Assembly (NCBI RefSeq): GCF_004114615.1
Contig: NZ_CP035300.1
Span: 3,162,001-3,226,000, forward strand
Reading direction: 5' to 3'
DNA from: Dyella sp. M7H15-1
GTDB taxonomy: Bacteria; Pseudomonadota; Gammaproteobacteria; Xanthomonadales; Rhodanobacteraceae
DNA: 64,000 bases
Each line of letters begins with the position of its first letter. The first letter of the stretch is position 1. This document shows, in pieces, positions 25,446 to 35,119 of the stretch. A program made the position numbers and the translations under genes. The notes under the pieces were generated by a model. That model was not told the origin of the DNA and did no database searches. It saw nothing but the letters and a program-made list of their open reading frames with translations.

Positions 25446-26384
25446 ATGAACGACGAACGCGACGACGACATCGCCGAGAACGAGTTGCCCCATCCGGATT
25501 TTCGTTGTGGGTTCGTGGCACTGGTCGGTCGCCCGAACGTTGGCAAATCGACCCTGCTCAACGCGCTGATCGGCTTCCGTTTGTCGATTGTCAGCCCGCG
25601 GCCGCAGACCACGCGCCATCGCATCCTGGGCATTGCAACCCATGAGGCCGGTCAGACTCTCTATGTCGATACGCCAGGTTTGCATCGTGGCGCAAAGCGT
25701 GCCATGAACCGTAGCCTCAATCGCGCCGTGCGCTCGGTCATCAGTGAGGTGGAACTCGCGGCACAGGTGATCGAAGCCGGTCGTTGGACCGACGAGGACC
25801 AGGCGCTCTATGAAGCCCTGGCCGAACAGAAAATTCCCCGCTTGCTGGTGATCAACAAGGTCGATCTCAGCAAGGACAAGGCGGCCTTGCTGCCTTTTGT
25901 TGCCGAGCTGTGCGAAAAGCATGGCTTCGAGGCCGTGCATTACGTCAGCGCACTCAAGCGCAAGGGGCTAGATACGCTCACGCGCGACATCCTCAGCCGC
26001 TTGCCGGTACGTGCGCCCATCTTCGGCGAAGATGAAGTTACCGATCGCAGCGAACGTTTCCTTGCGGCGGAAATGGTGCGCGAACAGTTGATGCTGCGGC
26101 TTGATCAGGAGCTGCCTTATGCCACCACCGTCGAGATCGAGCAGTTCAAGGATCGTTCGGATGGTGTGGCAGAAATCCATGCTGTGATCTGGGTGGAGCG
26201 TGATGGCCAGAAAGCCATCGTCATCGGCCAGGGCGGTGCGCAGTTGAAAGCCATCGGCACGGCGGCGCGTCGCCATATGGAGCGCATGTTCGATCGCAAG
26301 GTGTTCCTGCGGCTGTGGGTGAAGGTGCGCGAGGGTTGGGTGGATGACGAAGCCATGCTCAAACAGTTCGGCTATACCGACTGA
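25446..26384 (+). CDS. era: GTPase Era
   Basis: 312 residues. GTPase motifs: [12 protein letters not shown] (G1), TPGLHRGAK (G3), NKVDLS (G4), SALK (G5). The C-terminal KH domain contains [18 protein letters not shown]. Era binds the 3' end of 16S rRNA and checks 30S maturation, fitting its place directly after rnc. ATG 25446 gives a family-like N-terminus; the frame is open from 25341. recO follows 30 bases after the stop. Confidence 0.95.
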   Translation: MNDERDDDIAENELPHPDFRCGFVALVGRPNVGKSTLLNALIGFRLSIVSPRPQTTRHRILGIATHEAGQTLYVDTPGLHRGAKRAMNRSLNRAVRSVISEVELAAQVIEAGRWTDEDQALYEALAEQKIPRLLVINKVDLSKDKAALLPFVAELCEKHGFEAVHYVSALKRKGLDTLTRDILSRLPVRAPIFGEDEVTDRSERFLAAEMVREQLMLRLDQELPYATTVEIEQFKDRSDGVAEIHAVIWVERDGQKAIVIGQGGAQLKAIGTAARRHMERMFDRKVFLRLWVKVREGWVDDEAMLKQFGYTD

Positions 26385-26414
26385 ACCCGCGGCTGAGGCA
26401 GTGGGAAAAGCTTC

Positions 26415-27125
26415 ATGCTTATCGAACAACAACCCGCCTTCGTGCTGCACTCCCGCCCTTATCGGGAAACATCGTTGCTACTGGAATGCCTAACCCGCGA
26501 TCATGGTCGCATCGGTGTTGTGGCGCGCGGCGTGCGCAGTCAGCGGGGGCGTTTGCAGCGGTCGCAACTGGAGCCTTTTCAGCCCTTGTTGCTGGATTTG
26601 CAGGTGCGTGGCGAGCTGGCGACGCTGCGCGCGGCGGAACCCGCCGGAGCGCCACGGCGCTTGCCAGGTGATGCAGGGTTGGCTGGCTTGTACATCAACG
26701 AACTGGTGGTGCGCCTGACCGAGCGGCAGGATCCGCATCCGTCGCTTTACGCGGCGTATGCGCAAACGCTGGCCCGGATGAGCGAGGGACCCTCGCTGGC
26801 TTGGCAGTTGCGTCGTTTCGAGCGCGACCTGCTTGCAGCGCTCGGTTATGCCCTGCAGCTCGAAGAAGAGGCTGATAGTGGTGAACCGCTGCAGGCCGAT
26901 GCCCTGTACACGTATCGGCCAGAGCACGGCCCGATACGCTGTCGCGTCACCGATCATGGTGCCCTGCGTGGCTGTGACCTGATATCACTGCAGGAAGACC
27001 GCATGCCCGATGCACAGGGACTGCACGCCTTGCGCAGCATGATGCGAGAGCTGATCCGGTTTCATCTTGGCGGGGTGGAACTGCGCGCATGGCGTGTTCT
27101 ACGCGGTGCCCTCACCCGGCGTTGA
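26415..27125 (+). CDS. recO: DNA repair protein RecO
   Basis: 236 residues. An N-terminal OB fold (PAFVLHSRPYRETSLLLECLTRDHGRIGVVARGVR) is followed by the helical C-terminal domain (LQRSQLEPFQPLLLDLQ; LYINELVVRLT; FERDLLAALGYAL). It helps load RecA on SSB-coated gaps with RecR. The zinc-binding cysteines of some RecO proteins are not seen. It ends the rnc-era-recO series. The pdxJ gene that often follows elsewhere is absent. Confidence 0.92.
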   Translation: MLIEQQPAFVLHSRPYRETSLLLECLTRDHGRIGVVARGVRSQRGRLQRSQLEPFQPLLLDLQVRGELATLRAAEPAGAPRRLPGDAGLAGLYINELVVRLTERQDPHPSLYAAYAQTLARMSEGPSLAWQLRRFERDLLAALGYALQLEEEADSGEPLQADALYTYRPEHGPIRCRVTDHGALRGCDLISLQEDRMPDAQGLHALRSMMRELIRFHLGGVELRAWRVLRGALTRR

Positions 27126-27201
27126 CGTGCTCGAATGGGTGATGGTTCCTGTGTGGCTTTATGTCCGTATCGTTCAGCTTAGTTTGGCAGAATGTGTCGA
27201 C

Positions 27202-29223
27202 ATGATTTGTACACCACACCGCCTGCTGTTGTGCCTATGCGTTCTTTGCAGCCTCCTCGGGGCTGTTCCCGTATGGGCAGATACCGCGGTGGCTGCCAAG
27301 CGGATTGAGCTGCCCGGCGTGAGCCTGCAGGATGTGCAGGCTCGGTTTGTTCCCGGCTCCAACCCCCATACCGTGGCAGTAAGCCTGCATGCGAGCAAGG
27401 CCGACGTCCCGGCTTTTGGCTGGAAGCATGTCGGACTCACATTGAGCGGCAACCTGCACCGCGATGTCCAGATGCGCTGGATATTCGACGGTACGGTGCA
27501 ACTCACGGGGGCGCCAGGCGGCGCGTTGGGCAACGCCACCGTCAACCTGATGGTAGATGCCTCGGCCAATACGCTCTCGGTGAATGCCGATCAGGGCGGC
27601 ACGCATATCGGTACAGCTTTCCCGTTGGACCAGACCACCCACGCCCAGGTCCACCTGAAAAACCTTCCTGCAGGTTGGTTGCAAGGGATATTGGCGACGG
27701 TGTGGCCAGGGCACATCACGGGTGGAAAGCTGGATGCGGAGCTTGCTCTGGATGTGCGTGACGAAGGCTATCAGTCATCCGGGGATGTCACGGTTTCCGA
27801 TCTGAAGTACCTGACTCCGGCAGGCAGTCCGTCAGGGGTGGGGGTAGCAGGACATGCGCGCTTTGCACTCGATGCCACCCGCCGCCCTACGCAGTTGTCG
27901 CTGAATGGTGCACTGCATGGTGGCATGTTGCAGTTTGGCCCCGTGTTCGCAAAGCTGCCCGCTCATGATGTCGTGATTGATTTAGGCGCGGATATGGAGA
28001 AGGGCGGCTTGTCCGTCAGCCATATGCATCTGGACGACGCCGATGCGCTACAGCTAGATGGCGCGCTTGCCATCGACGCCAAAGGGAACTTGCAAAAGGT
28101 GAGGCTGGATCATTTCCAGGCACGTTTCCCCGCTGCGTATGACCGCTACGGCCAACCGTGGCTGGATAGCGCCGTAGCCCCCAACCTGCATATCGCCGGG
28201 CAGGTCGATGGCCATATCGACTATGCACGCGAGAGCTGGCGCAGTTTCGCTTTCCATTCCGATGGACTGGATCTCGCAGACAGCGGCGGACAATTGCAAG
28301 CCACCGGCTTGCGCGGTGACCTGGACTGGTCGGCGGACGATGAAAGGTCGGTCACCCATCTCGGTTGGAACCAGCTCAAAATGCGCCAGTTCGCCATCGG
28401 CGCGGGGCAATCGCATTGGCGCAGCCGCAACGGCATGTTGAGTCTTCAGTCGCCGCTTGAGATACCTATCCTGAAGGGGCAGGTGCATGTCACGGCACTC
28501 GAATGGCGACCCGCTGCCCCCAAAGCCGAACGCTGGAATCTCACGGCGAATCTATCGGGCGTAGACATGCCTACGCTCAACCAGAGCGTAGGGTGGACGC
28601 CATTCGCTGGCACGTTGGATGGCAGCATTTCCTCCATCCAGTGGGTGGATGGGCATTACGCCCTGCAGGGCGAATTGACGATCAATGCCTTCGATGGCAC
28701 GGCGGTCATCCGGCATCTATCCGTGCAGCAACCTTTCGACAGCAGTCCGGTGCTGGCGGGCGACATCAGCTTGTATCAACTGGACCTGGCTCCACTGGCC
28801 GACACCTTCAACTTCGGCGCCATGACCGGGCGGCTGGATGGATCGATCGACGGTCTGCAACTGGCCGGCGGCAACCCGGTCACCTTTAAGGCATCCTTAC
28901 TGGCGCAGAACGGCGGGCGTATTAGCTTGCGTGCGGCCAACAACCTGTCCGTCGTCACTGGCGGGGCTCCTGCAAGTGGTTTCCAGGGCGCCGTGATGAA
29001 ACTGTTCAAGACGCTCAGTTATAAGCGCATGGGCATCCACGGCAGCCTGCAGAATGGCGTCTGCACCTTCGGCGGCCTGAATGGCGACAACACCGGCTAC
29101 ACCATCGTCGAAGGCACGGGTTTGCCCTATCTGCATGTGGTCGGCGAGCAGACTCGGATCGAATGGCCAGTGTTTTTGCGCCGCCTGAAGGCGGCTAGCC
29201 AAGGCAGCGTAGCCGAGCGCTGA
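27202..29223 (+). CDS. periplasmic AsmA/TamB-like protein of unknown function
   Basis: 673 residues from ATG 27202. A signal peptide (MICTPHRLLLCLCV... to VPVWA) is followed by a long, strand-rich protein with many repeated G-x-L-D-G and alternating polar/hydrophobic segments (TFNFGAMTGRLDGSIDGL, GGRISLRAANNLSVVTGG). This is the character of AsmA-like, YhdP/YdbH/TamB proteins that span the periplasm and carry phospholipids between membranes. No short diagnostic motif is present, so the family is inferred from composition. The frame is open from 27067 inside recO; I chose the ATG starting the signal peptide. Confidence 0.5.
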   Translation: MICTPHRLLLCLCVLCSLLGAVPVWADTAVAAKRIELPGVSLQDVQARFVPGSNPHTVAVSLHASKADVPAFGWKHVGLTLSGNLHRDVQMRWIFDGTVQLTGAPGGALGNATVNLMVDASANTLSVNADQGGTHIGTAFPLDQTTHAQVHLKNLPAGWLQGILATVWPGHITGGKLDAELALDVRDEGYQSSGDVTVSDLKYLTPAGSPSGVGVAGHARFALDATRRPTQLSLNGALHGGMLQFGPVFAKLPAHDVVIDLGADMEKGGLSVSHMHLDDADALQLDGALAIDAKGNLQKVRLDHFQARFPAAYDRYGQPWLDSAVAPNLHIAGQVDGHIDYARESWRSFAFHSDGLDLADSGGQLQATGLRGDLDWSADDERSVTHLGWNQLKMRQFAIGAGQSHWRSRNGMLSLQSPLEIPILKGQVHVTALEWRPAAPKAERWNLTANLSGVDMPTLNQSVGWTPFAGTLDGSISSIQWVDGHYALQGELTINAFDGTAVIRHLSVQQPFDSSPVLAGDISLYQLDLAPLADTFNFGAMTGRLDGSIDGLQLAGGNPVTFKASLLAQNGGRISLRAANNLSVVTGGAPASGFQGAVMKLFKTLSYKRMGIHGSLQNGVCTFGGLNGDNTGYTIVEGTGLPYLHVVGEQTRIEWPVFLRRLKAASQGSVAER

Positions 29224-29338
29224 GAGCCCCGGCCTTGGCTGGTACCATGTACGGCTAGCAAGGGCTCATAGACCCGATTCCTTCCTTTTTCCTTGCCTGG
29301 GCTGGCCGGCCCGGGCGCCACGCTTTCCAAGAGTGCCG

Positions 29339-30652
29339 ATGAACGAGTTTGAAGCCCCTATCACCGACTTGAGTCACGATGGCCGAGGTGTGGCCCGGGT
29401 CGACGGCAAGACCGTGTTCGTCAGTGGCGCGCTGCTGGGTGAGCAGGTACGCATGAAAGTCCGCAAGCGTCACCGCCATTTCGACGAGGCGGAAACGATC
29501 AAAGTGCTTACTCCCTCGCCGCACCGGGTCGAGCCGCGTTGCCGTCACTTCGGCCAATGCGGCGGTTGCTCGCTGCAGCATCTGGATGCTACCGCGCAAA
29601 TCGAAGCTAAGCAGCGCGTGCTGGTCGACAACTTTGCCCGCATCGGCAAGGTGGAACCAGAAAACTGGCTGTCGCCGCTTACCGATGAAGCTTGGGGGTA
29701 TCGCCGCAAAGGCCGCCTGTCGGTACGTGCCGTGGCGAAGAAAGGACGCGTGTTGGTCGGCTTTCGCGAGGAAAGCAATCCGCGCTTCGTCGCCGACATC
29801 ACACACTGCGATGTCGTGCATCCTGCCATCGGCCCCAAGATTGGCCTGTTGGGCGAACTGGTGGGTAGCATGGATGCTGCCGCCGATATTGCGCAGATCG
29901 AATTTGCCGCCGGCGACGACACCGTTGCGTTGGTGTTCCGTCACCTCAAGCCGTTAAGCGAAGGCGATCGCGCCAAGCTGGTCGCGTTTGCGCAAGAACA
30001 CCGTTTCGCCATCTATCTGCAGCCCGGCGGCATCAGCAGTGTGCATCCGCTTTGGCCTGAACACCCGCGGCTTGCGTTCCGCATTCCGGCAGACGATGGC
30101 GCGGAAGAGGTCGAACTTGAATTCCAGCCGCTTGATTTCGTGCAAGTCAACGCTGGCATGAATCGCCGCATGATGGCGCGCACGCTGGAGTTGCTCGACC
30201 TGCAGCCGCAAGACCGTGTGCTGGATCTGTTTTGCGGCTTGGGCAACTTTACCTTGCCGCTGGCACGACGCGTTGCCGAAGTCACCGGCGTGGAAGGCGA
30301 GCATGGACTGGTAGGGCGTGCCGCGGAAAACGCCGCACGCAATGGTATTGCCAATGCGCATTTTCACGTCGCCAATCTGTTCGAGGATCAGCGTGGCACC
30401 GACTGGGCGCGCAAGCCCTGGGACAAGCTGCTGCTCGATCCACCGCGTGCCGGCGCGGACAAAGTGCTGGAGTACCTGCCGCACAAGCAGACCGGACGCA
30501 TCGTCTACGTATCCTGCCACCCTGCATCGCTGGCGCGTGACGCGGGCATTCTGGTCAACCAGCATGGCATGCGGTTGGTTTCGGCGGGCGTGATGGACAT
30601 GTTCCCGCATACGGCACATGTCGAATCCATTGCGCTCTTCGAACGCAAGTAA
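29339..30652 (+). CDS. rlmD: 23S rRNA (uracil-1939-C5)-methyltransferase RlmD
   Basis: 437 residues. An N-terminal TRAM domain (about 1-60) is followed by a 4Fe-4S site (CRHFGQCGGCSLQH, with an earlier or later fourth Cys). The SAM-dependent methyltransferase domain has DLFCGLGNFTLPLARR and LLDPPRAG, with the catalytic Cys in YVSCHPASLARD. It makes m5U1939 in 23S rRNA. ATG 29339 gives the family start; GTG 29333 is in frame. The CYTH gene begins 15 bases downstream. Confidence 0.93.
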   Translation: MNEFEAPITDLSHDGRGVARVDGKTVFVSGALLGEQVRMKVRKRHRHFDEAETIKVLTPSPHRVEPRCRHFGQCGGCSLQHLDATAQIEAKQRVLVDNFARIGKVEPENWLSPLTDEAWGYRRKGRLSVRAVAKKGRVLVGFREESNPRFVADITHCDVVHPAIGPKIGLLGELVGSMDAAADIAQIEFAAGDDTVALVFRHLKPLSEGDRAKLVAFAQEHRFAIYLQPGGISSVHPLWPEHPRLAFRIPADDGAEEVELEFQPLDFVQVNAGMNRRMMARTLELLDLQPQDRVLDLFCGLGNFTLPLARRVAEVTGVEGEHGLVGRAAENAARNGIANAHFHVANLFEDQRGTDWARKPWDKLLLDPPRAGADKVLEYLPHKQTGRIVYVSCHPASLARDAGILVNQHGMRLVSAGVMDMFPHTAHVESIALFERK

Positions 30653-30666
30653 GGACATCCCTAAGA

Positions 30667-31206
30667 ATGGGTATCGAAATCGAACGCAAGTTTCTGCTCG
30701 CCAACGATGACTGGCGAGCAGCCGTCGCGCAGAGCAAGCATATCGCCCAGGGTTATCTGATTGACGTGCGTGCCTTGCGCGATGGCGCTGCTCGTGCTTC
30801 GGTGCGGGTGCGCATCAGCGGTGAGCAGGCATGGCTCAATATCAAATCGGTGCAACGGGGCATCGCCCGCATCGAATACGAGTTGCCTCTGCCATTGACC
30901 GACGCACAGTCCATGCTTGAAACCCTATGCGACGGTGTGCTGGAAAAGACCCGTCATCATGTGAAAATCGACGGCTGGCTGTTCGAGATCGATGAATTCC
31001 GCGGCGACAACCGCGGTCTGTTGGTGGCGGAAGTGGAGTTGCCCGCCATGGATGCCAGCTTCCCTCATCCGGCCTGGCTCGGACGTGAGGTCAGCAACCT
31101 CGAGCGTTATTACAACGTCAACCTGGTCGAACATCCGTTTGCCGCCTGGAGCGCCGACGAGCGCGACGCGACCGATGCACCCTCTGTCTACGGAGAGCAT
31201 GTCTGA
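30667..31206 (+). CDS. CYTH-domain protein (triphosphate-binding)
   Basis: 179 residues, a single CYTH domain. It opens with the EIERKF motif (residues 3-8) and has the alternating charged strands of the triphosphate tunnel (SVRVRISGEQAWLNIK, RIEYELPL, KTRHHVKIDGWLFEIDEF, GLLVAEVEL). Family members hydrolyse inorganic triphosphate (YgiF) or thiamine triphosphate; the substrate here is not determined. Its stop overlaps the nagZ start by one base (TGATG). Confidence 0.85.
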   Translation: MGIEIERKFLLANDDWRAAVAQSKHIAQGYLIDVRALRDGAARASVRVRISGEQAWLNIKSVQRGIARIEYELPLPLTDAQSMLETLCDGVLEKTRHHVKIDGWLFEIDEFRGDNRGLLVAEVELPAMDASFPHPAWLGREVSNLERYYNVNLVEHPFAAWSADERDATDAPSVYGEHV

Positions 31207-32207
31207 TGTTGTTGATCGGCATCGGCGGTACCGAGCTGCAGCCGAGCGAACGTGCATGGCTTACCGCACCGGGTGTGGCGGGGGTGATTTTTTTCTCGCG
31301 CAATTACGCCAGCCGCGATCAGTTGCTCGCGCTGGTAGAGTCGATCCGTGCGGTAGTGGGTGAGGGTTTCCTGCTGGCCGTTGATCAGGAAGGTGGCCCG
31401 GTACAACGTTTCCGTGACGGGTTCACCCGCTTGCCGGCGTTGGCGAAAATCGGCGAGGTATACGATCGCGATCCTGAGGAAGCAATACGTCTGGCCGAGG
31501 AGCACGCCTGGGTCATGTCCAGCGAACTGCGCGCCAGTGGTATCGATTTCAGTTTTGCGCCGGTCGCCGATCTGGCGCGTGGCAATGCAGCCATCGGCAC
31601 GCGTGCGTTCCACGCCGATCCGGCGGTGGCTGGCGAGTTGATCCATGCCTATGTGCGCGGCATGCATCTGGGTGGCATGGCGGCAGTGCTCAAGCACTTC
31701 CCGGGACATGGCTCGGTAGCGGTGGATACACACGAGGCCCAGGCCATGGATCAGCGCTCGCTGGAAGACATCCGCCAGAACGATCTGCGCCCCTTCGTCG
31801 AAGCTTTCTGCGCCCATGCCGAAGCAGTGATGATGGCGCACGTGGTCTATCCCGCCGTTGACGACCAACCGGCGGGTTATTCCCGACGCTGGATCCAGGA
31901 CGTCCTGCGCAAGGGACTGGGTTTCCAGGGCGCCGTCATCGGTGATGACATCAGCATGGCCGCCGCTGGCATAGCCGGTGGCGTCAAAGAGCGCGTGCAC
32001 GCGCACCTGGTGGCCGGCTGCGACCTGGTGCTGGCCTGCTTCCCCGAGGTGGTCGATGAGGCGATTGCCGCCATGCCGTCACCTTCCAAAGTCAGCATGC
32101 AACGTATTGCCGTCTTGCGCGGCGCCATCGGCGCTACCTGGGCTGGCCTGCTCGACAATCCGCAACGCGACCGTTTCGTTGCTCGTGTCACTGCACTCGA
32201 CTGCTAA
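31206..32207 (+). CDS. nagZ: beta-N-acetylhexosaminidase NagZ
   Basis: 333 residues of glycoside hydrolase family 3. Motifs: VDQEGGPVQRF, the cytosolic-NagZ signature KHFPGHGSVAVDTHE (His of the catalytic loop) and VIGDDISMAAA with the nucleophile Asp. It removes GlcNAc from anhydromuropeptides during cell-wall recycling and so also influences AmpR-type beta-lactam sensing. Translation is coupled to the CYTH gene upstream. hpt follows after nine bases. Confidence 0.94.
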   Translation: MLLIGIGGTELQPSERAWLTAPGVAGVIFFSRNYASRDQLLALVESIRAVVGEGFLLAVDQEGGPVQRFRDGFTRLPALAKIGEVYDRDPEEAIRLAEEHAWVMSSELRASGIDFSFAPVADLARGNAAIGTRAFHADPAVAGELIHAYVRGMHLGGMAAVLKHFPGHGSVAVDTHEAQAMDQRSLEDIRQNDLRPFVEAFCAHAEAVMMAHVVYPAVDDQPAGYSRRWIQDVLRKGLGFQGAVIGDDISMAAAGIAGGVKERVHAHLVAGCDLVLACFPEVVDEAIAAMPSPSKVSMQRIAVLRGAIGATWAGLLDNPQRDRFVARVTALDC

Positions 32208-32216
32208 GGAATTGCC

Positions 32217-32783
32217 ATGAATCCGTCCCTATCAACCCAGGCTCCGCCCACATTGACCAATGCACTGCTTCGCTCCGACGTGCTGTTCGAGAAGGAAGGG
32301 CTGGACACCCTGATCGCCGACATGGGGCGTGCCATTGACCTTGCTCTCGATGGCGAGCGCGCTGTGTTCCTCACTGTCATGAATGGCGCGCTGATATTTG
32401 GCGGACAACTCGCGTTGGCGATACGCACCGACCTGGAATTCGACTACGTGCACGCCACCCGTTATCGCGGTGCAACGGCAGGCAAGGATCTGCATTGGTT
32501 GCGCGAACCGGTCGTGTCGCTGGAGGGGCGCACGGTATTGCTGGTCGATGACATCCTTGACGAAGGCCACACCCTCAAGGCTGTGCGCGACGATTGCCTG
32601 CGCCGCGGCGCGAAGCGAGTGCTGGTCGCCACGTTGTGCCGCAAGTTGCATGATCGCTGTGTCGAAGGTATCCAGAGCGATTTCAATGGCGTCGATCTGC
32701 CTGATCGCTATGTCTTCGGTTATGGCATGGACTATTACGAGCAAGGTCGTAATCTGCCGGCCATCTACGCGTTGAAAGAATAG
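32217..32783 (+). CDS. hpt: hypoxanthine-guanine phosphoribosyltransferase
   Basis: 188 residues, type I phosphoribosyltransferase fold. The PRPP loop VLLVDDILDEGHTLKAV (about 104-120) is diagnostic, and VMNGALIFGGQLA and LPDRYVFGYGMDY fit the hypoxanthine/guanine branch. It salvages purine bases to IMP or GMP. Sitting before the methylthioinosine phosphorylase gene makes functional sense: that enzyme releases hypoxanthine, which this one recycles. The start is ATG 32217. Confidence 0.88.
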   Translation: MNPSLSTQAPPTLTNALLRSDVLFEKEGLDTLIADMGRAIDLALDGERAVFLTVMNGALIFGGQLALAIRTDLEFDYVHATRYRGATAGKDLHWLREPVVSLEGRTVLLVDDILDEGHTLKAVRDDCLRRGAKRVLVATLCRKLHDRCVEGIQSDFNGVDLPDRYVFGYGMDYYEQGRNLPAIYALKE

Positions 32784-32829
32784 GCAGGGCAGCTTTGCTG
32801 CTTTCCTTTACCACAGCATCAGGCATCTC

Positions 32830-33579
32830 ATGACTTCATCGATCGATCTTGCCGTTATCGGCGGCAGCGGCCTCTACAACTTCCCGGGCCTGGAAAACAC
32901 CACGCGGCAAAGTGTCGACACGCCCTATGGTCCGGCTTCTGGCGACGTGGTGATGGGTAACTTCGCCGGTTGCCGCATGGCCTTCCTTGCCCGTCACGGT
33001 GAAAGCCACACCCTACCGCCGCACCGCGTGAACTACCGCGCCAACCTTTGGGCACTACATTATCTAGGTGCGCGCCGGGTGATTGGCGTGAATGCAGTAG
33101 GCGGCATTCGTGACGACATGGGACCGCGCTTGATCGTCGTACCGGATCAGATCATCGACTACACACACGGGCGCTACACAAGTTTTTGCGATGTGGAAGG
33201 CGCCGAGGTCAAATACATCGACTTCAGTGAGCCGTATACTGCCTCCCTGCGTACCGCCTTGCTTGCTGCAGCGCATGAAGCAGGCATTGCCGTGATCGAT
33301 GGCGGTTGCTATGGCGCCACCCAGGGACCACGCCTGGAAACTCGTGCCGAGATTGCCTGTATGAAGCGCGATGGCTGCGATCTGGTCGGCATGACCGGCA
33401 TGCCGGAGGCGACGCTGGCACGCGAATTGGAGCTGGAATATGCCTGTCTTGCACTGGTTGCCAATTTCGCTGCTGGTTGCGGTGACGAGGCGGAAATCAG
33501 CATCGAGGAAATCTTTGCCCACCTCGCTGCCGCCACGGCTGCCGTACCTCCAATCCTTGCCGAATTGCTCAAAAGCTAA
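32830..33579 (+). CDS. S-methyl-5'-thioinosine phosphorylase (MTAP/PNP family)
   Basis: 249 residues of the PNP/MTAP family: IGGSGLYNFPGLE, LARHGESHTLPPHRVNYRAN, VNAVGGI, QIIDYTHGR, TQGPRLETRAEI and DLVGMTGMPEATLARELEL. The sequence closely resembles the Pseudomonas aeruginosa S-methyl-5'-thioinosine phosphorylase (encoded next to nagZ there). The family splits between methylthioadenosine and methylthioinosine substrates. The gene neighbourhood and overall resemblance favour the latter. It phosphorylyses methylthioinosine to hypoxanthine and methylthioribose phosphate, in methylthioadenosine and polyamine by-product salvage. Confidence 0.82.
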   Translation: MTSSIDLAVIGGSGLYNFPGLENTTRQSVDTPYGPASGDVVMGNFAGCRMAFLARHGESHTLPPHRVNYRANLWALHYLGARRVIGVNAVGGIRDDMGPRLIVVPDQIIDYTHGRYTSFCDVEGAEVKYIDFSEPYTASLRTALLAAAHEAGIAVIDGGCYGATQGPRLETRAEIACMKRDGCDLVGMTGMPEATLARELELEYACLALVANFAAGCGDEAEISIEEIFAHLAAATAAVPPILAELLKS

Positions 33580-33742
33580 GCAACCAACCCGGGCTCAGGT
33601 CACACCAGACGCAGACGCATATTGCGCTTTACCTGAAAACATGCAGATACTTTCTCTGCGTCAGGGGCGGCGGACCTAGGGGTAGAGGTGGTTCTCGCGA
33701 AGACCTGGTGCAATCCAGTCCTTAGATTCAGAGGTTCACGCA

Positions 33743-33949
33743 ATGCGTTTCGGTACGGTCAAGTGGTTCAACGACGCCAAGGGTTTCGGCTTCATCGCAC
33801 CCGAGGACGGTGGGGAGGACGTATTTGTTCACTTCTCGGCGATCAACGTCAAGGGCTTCCGCAGCCTGCAAGAAGGTCAGCGTGTGAAGTTCGAAGTGAC
33901 CCAGGGCCCCAAGGGTGCCCAGGCTTCCGGGGTCGAACTCACCCAGTAA
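33743..33949 (+). CDS. cold-shock domain protein (CspA family)
   Basis: 68 residues, a single OB fold with RNP1 (KGFGFI) and RNP2 (VFVHFSAI). It binds single-stranded nucleic acids and acts as an RNA chaperone. The 163-bp leader from the upstream gene is long, as is common in csp genes whose mRNA folding is temperature-dependent, but I cannot show a thermosensor. A strong terminator follows and serves as the target of the group II intron. Confidence 0.92.
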   Translation: MRFGTVKWFNDAKGFGFIAPEDGGEDVFVHFSAINVKGFRSLQEGQRVKFEVTQGPKGAQASGVELTQ

Positions 33950-33980
33950 TTTCGGTTACAAGCCGTTGCATGCAGTTCCG

Positions 33981-34011
33981 AAAAAGCCCTGCGCAAGCAG
34001 GGCTTTTTCTT
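33981..34011 (+). terminator. Rho-independent terminator of the csp gene, target of the intron
   Basis: AAAAAGCCCTGC, loop GCAA, GCAGGGCTTTTT, then CTT. The intron begins directly after it at 34012. Group IIC introns characteristically insert just downstream of such hairpins. Confidence 0.93.
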
Positions 34012-35119
34012 GTGCGCCCGGCAGGGCGCACCTGCTAGGAGGTGCAAGTCCTCCACTCGCCTGGCAAGGGGAAGAGTTAGCCAGAGGCAAGGGCATTGCG
34101 GGTGACCGGATGTCTGAAGGAAGCCCGAGGCAAAACGCTGGCCTGACGAACAGGAAGCGGATACGAGGCGACGTGTTGGGGTAAGGCAGCAAGAATTGTC
34201 AAAGCCCAAAACGTGTCCGGACGACACGGCGTATATCCGACAGGCCTAAGCGGGAAAGCAGGTGTGTCATACCCGGGGAGATCTCGCCTCATGCCTGAAA
34301 GGGCGACGCGGTAACGCGGAGCGAGAAGTCAGCAGAGGCCATAGTAGGTGCAGTAAGACCGAAGGGCCGAACATGAGAGACCGTGATGAGGACGGCCAAG
34401 ACTCGATGATCGTCGACGAAGCAGAAGCCCAAACCAGCGGGGCCACGAGCCAAGGTACGGAACAGTATTCCGGAGAGGGGCACGGTGGTGCGGAGGCGAT
34501 CACGGCGTGGGCTGAGCAAACGAAAGCGGAGAAGTCACGGCTGATGGAGGCCGTGGTCGAGCGTAACAACCTGATGGCGGCGTACCAGAAGGTGGTTCGC
34601 AACGGTGGCGGACCGGGTGTTGATGGCGTGCCGGTGGGATCGTTGCGTGACTGGCTGAAGGTGCACTGGCCACGTGTGAAGGAAGCCTTGTTGGACGGAC
34701 GCTACCTGCCGGCGGCGGTGCGCGCGGTGGACATCCCCAAGCCCTCGGGCGGGGTGCGGACACTAGGCATACCGACGGTGCTGGATCGACTGATCCAACA
34801 GGCCGTTCTGCAAATCCTGCAACCCATCGTTGAACCAAGCTTTTCCCGATCAAGCTATGGCTTTCGGCCAGGGCGTAACGCACACCAAGCGGTCAAGGCG
34901 GCCAAGCAGTATGTGCAGCAAGGACACCGCTGGGTGGTGGACATTGATCTGGAGAAGTTCTTTGATCGGGTCAACCACGACATGTTGATGTCGCGGGTGG
35001 CCCGGCATGTGGAAGACGAACGGGTGCTCAAGCTGATTCGTCGTTACCTGGAAGCGGGGCTGATGCGTGATGGGATGATCGGAGCGCGAGAGACCGGTAC
35101 ACCGCAAGGTGGTCCGCTG

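Noticed and set aside
34850-35119. C-terminal 90 codons of the serine recombinase frame
   Set aside because: This part is antisense to the maturase gene beyond the element boundary, so it is read-through rather than recombinase sequence.
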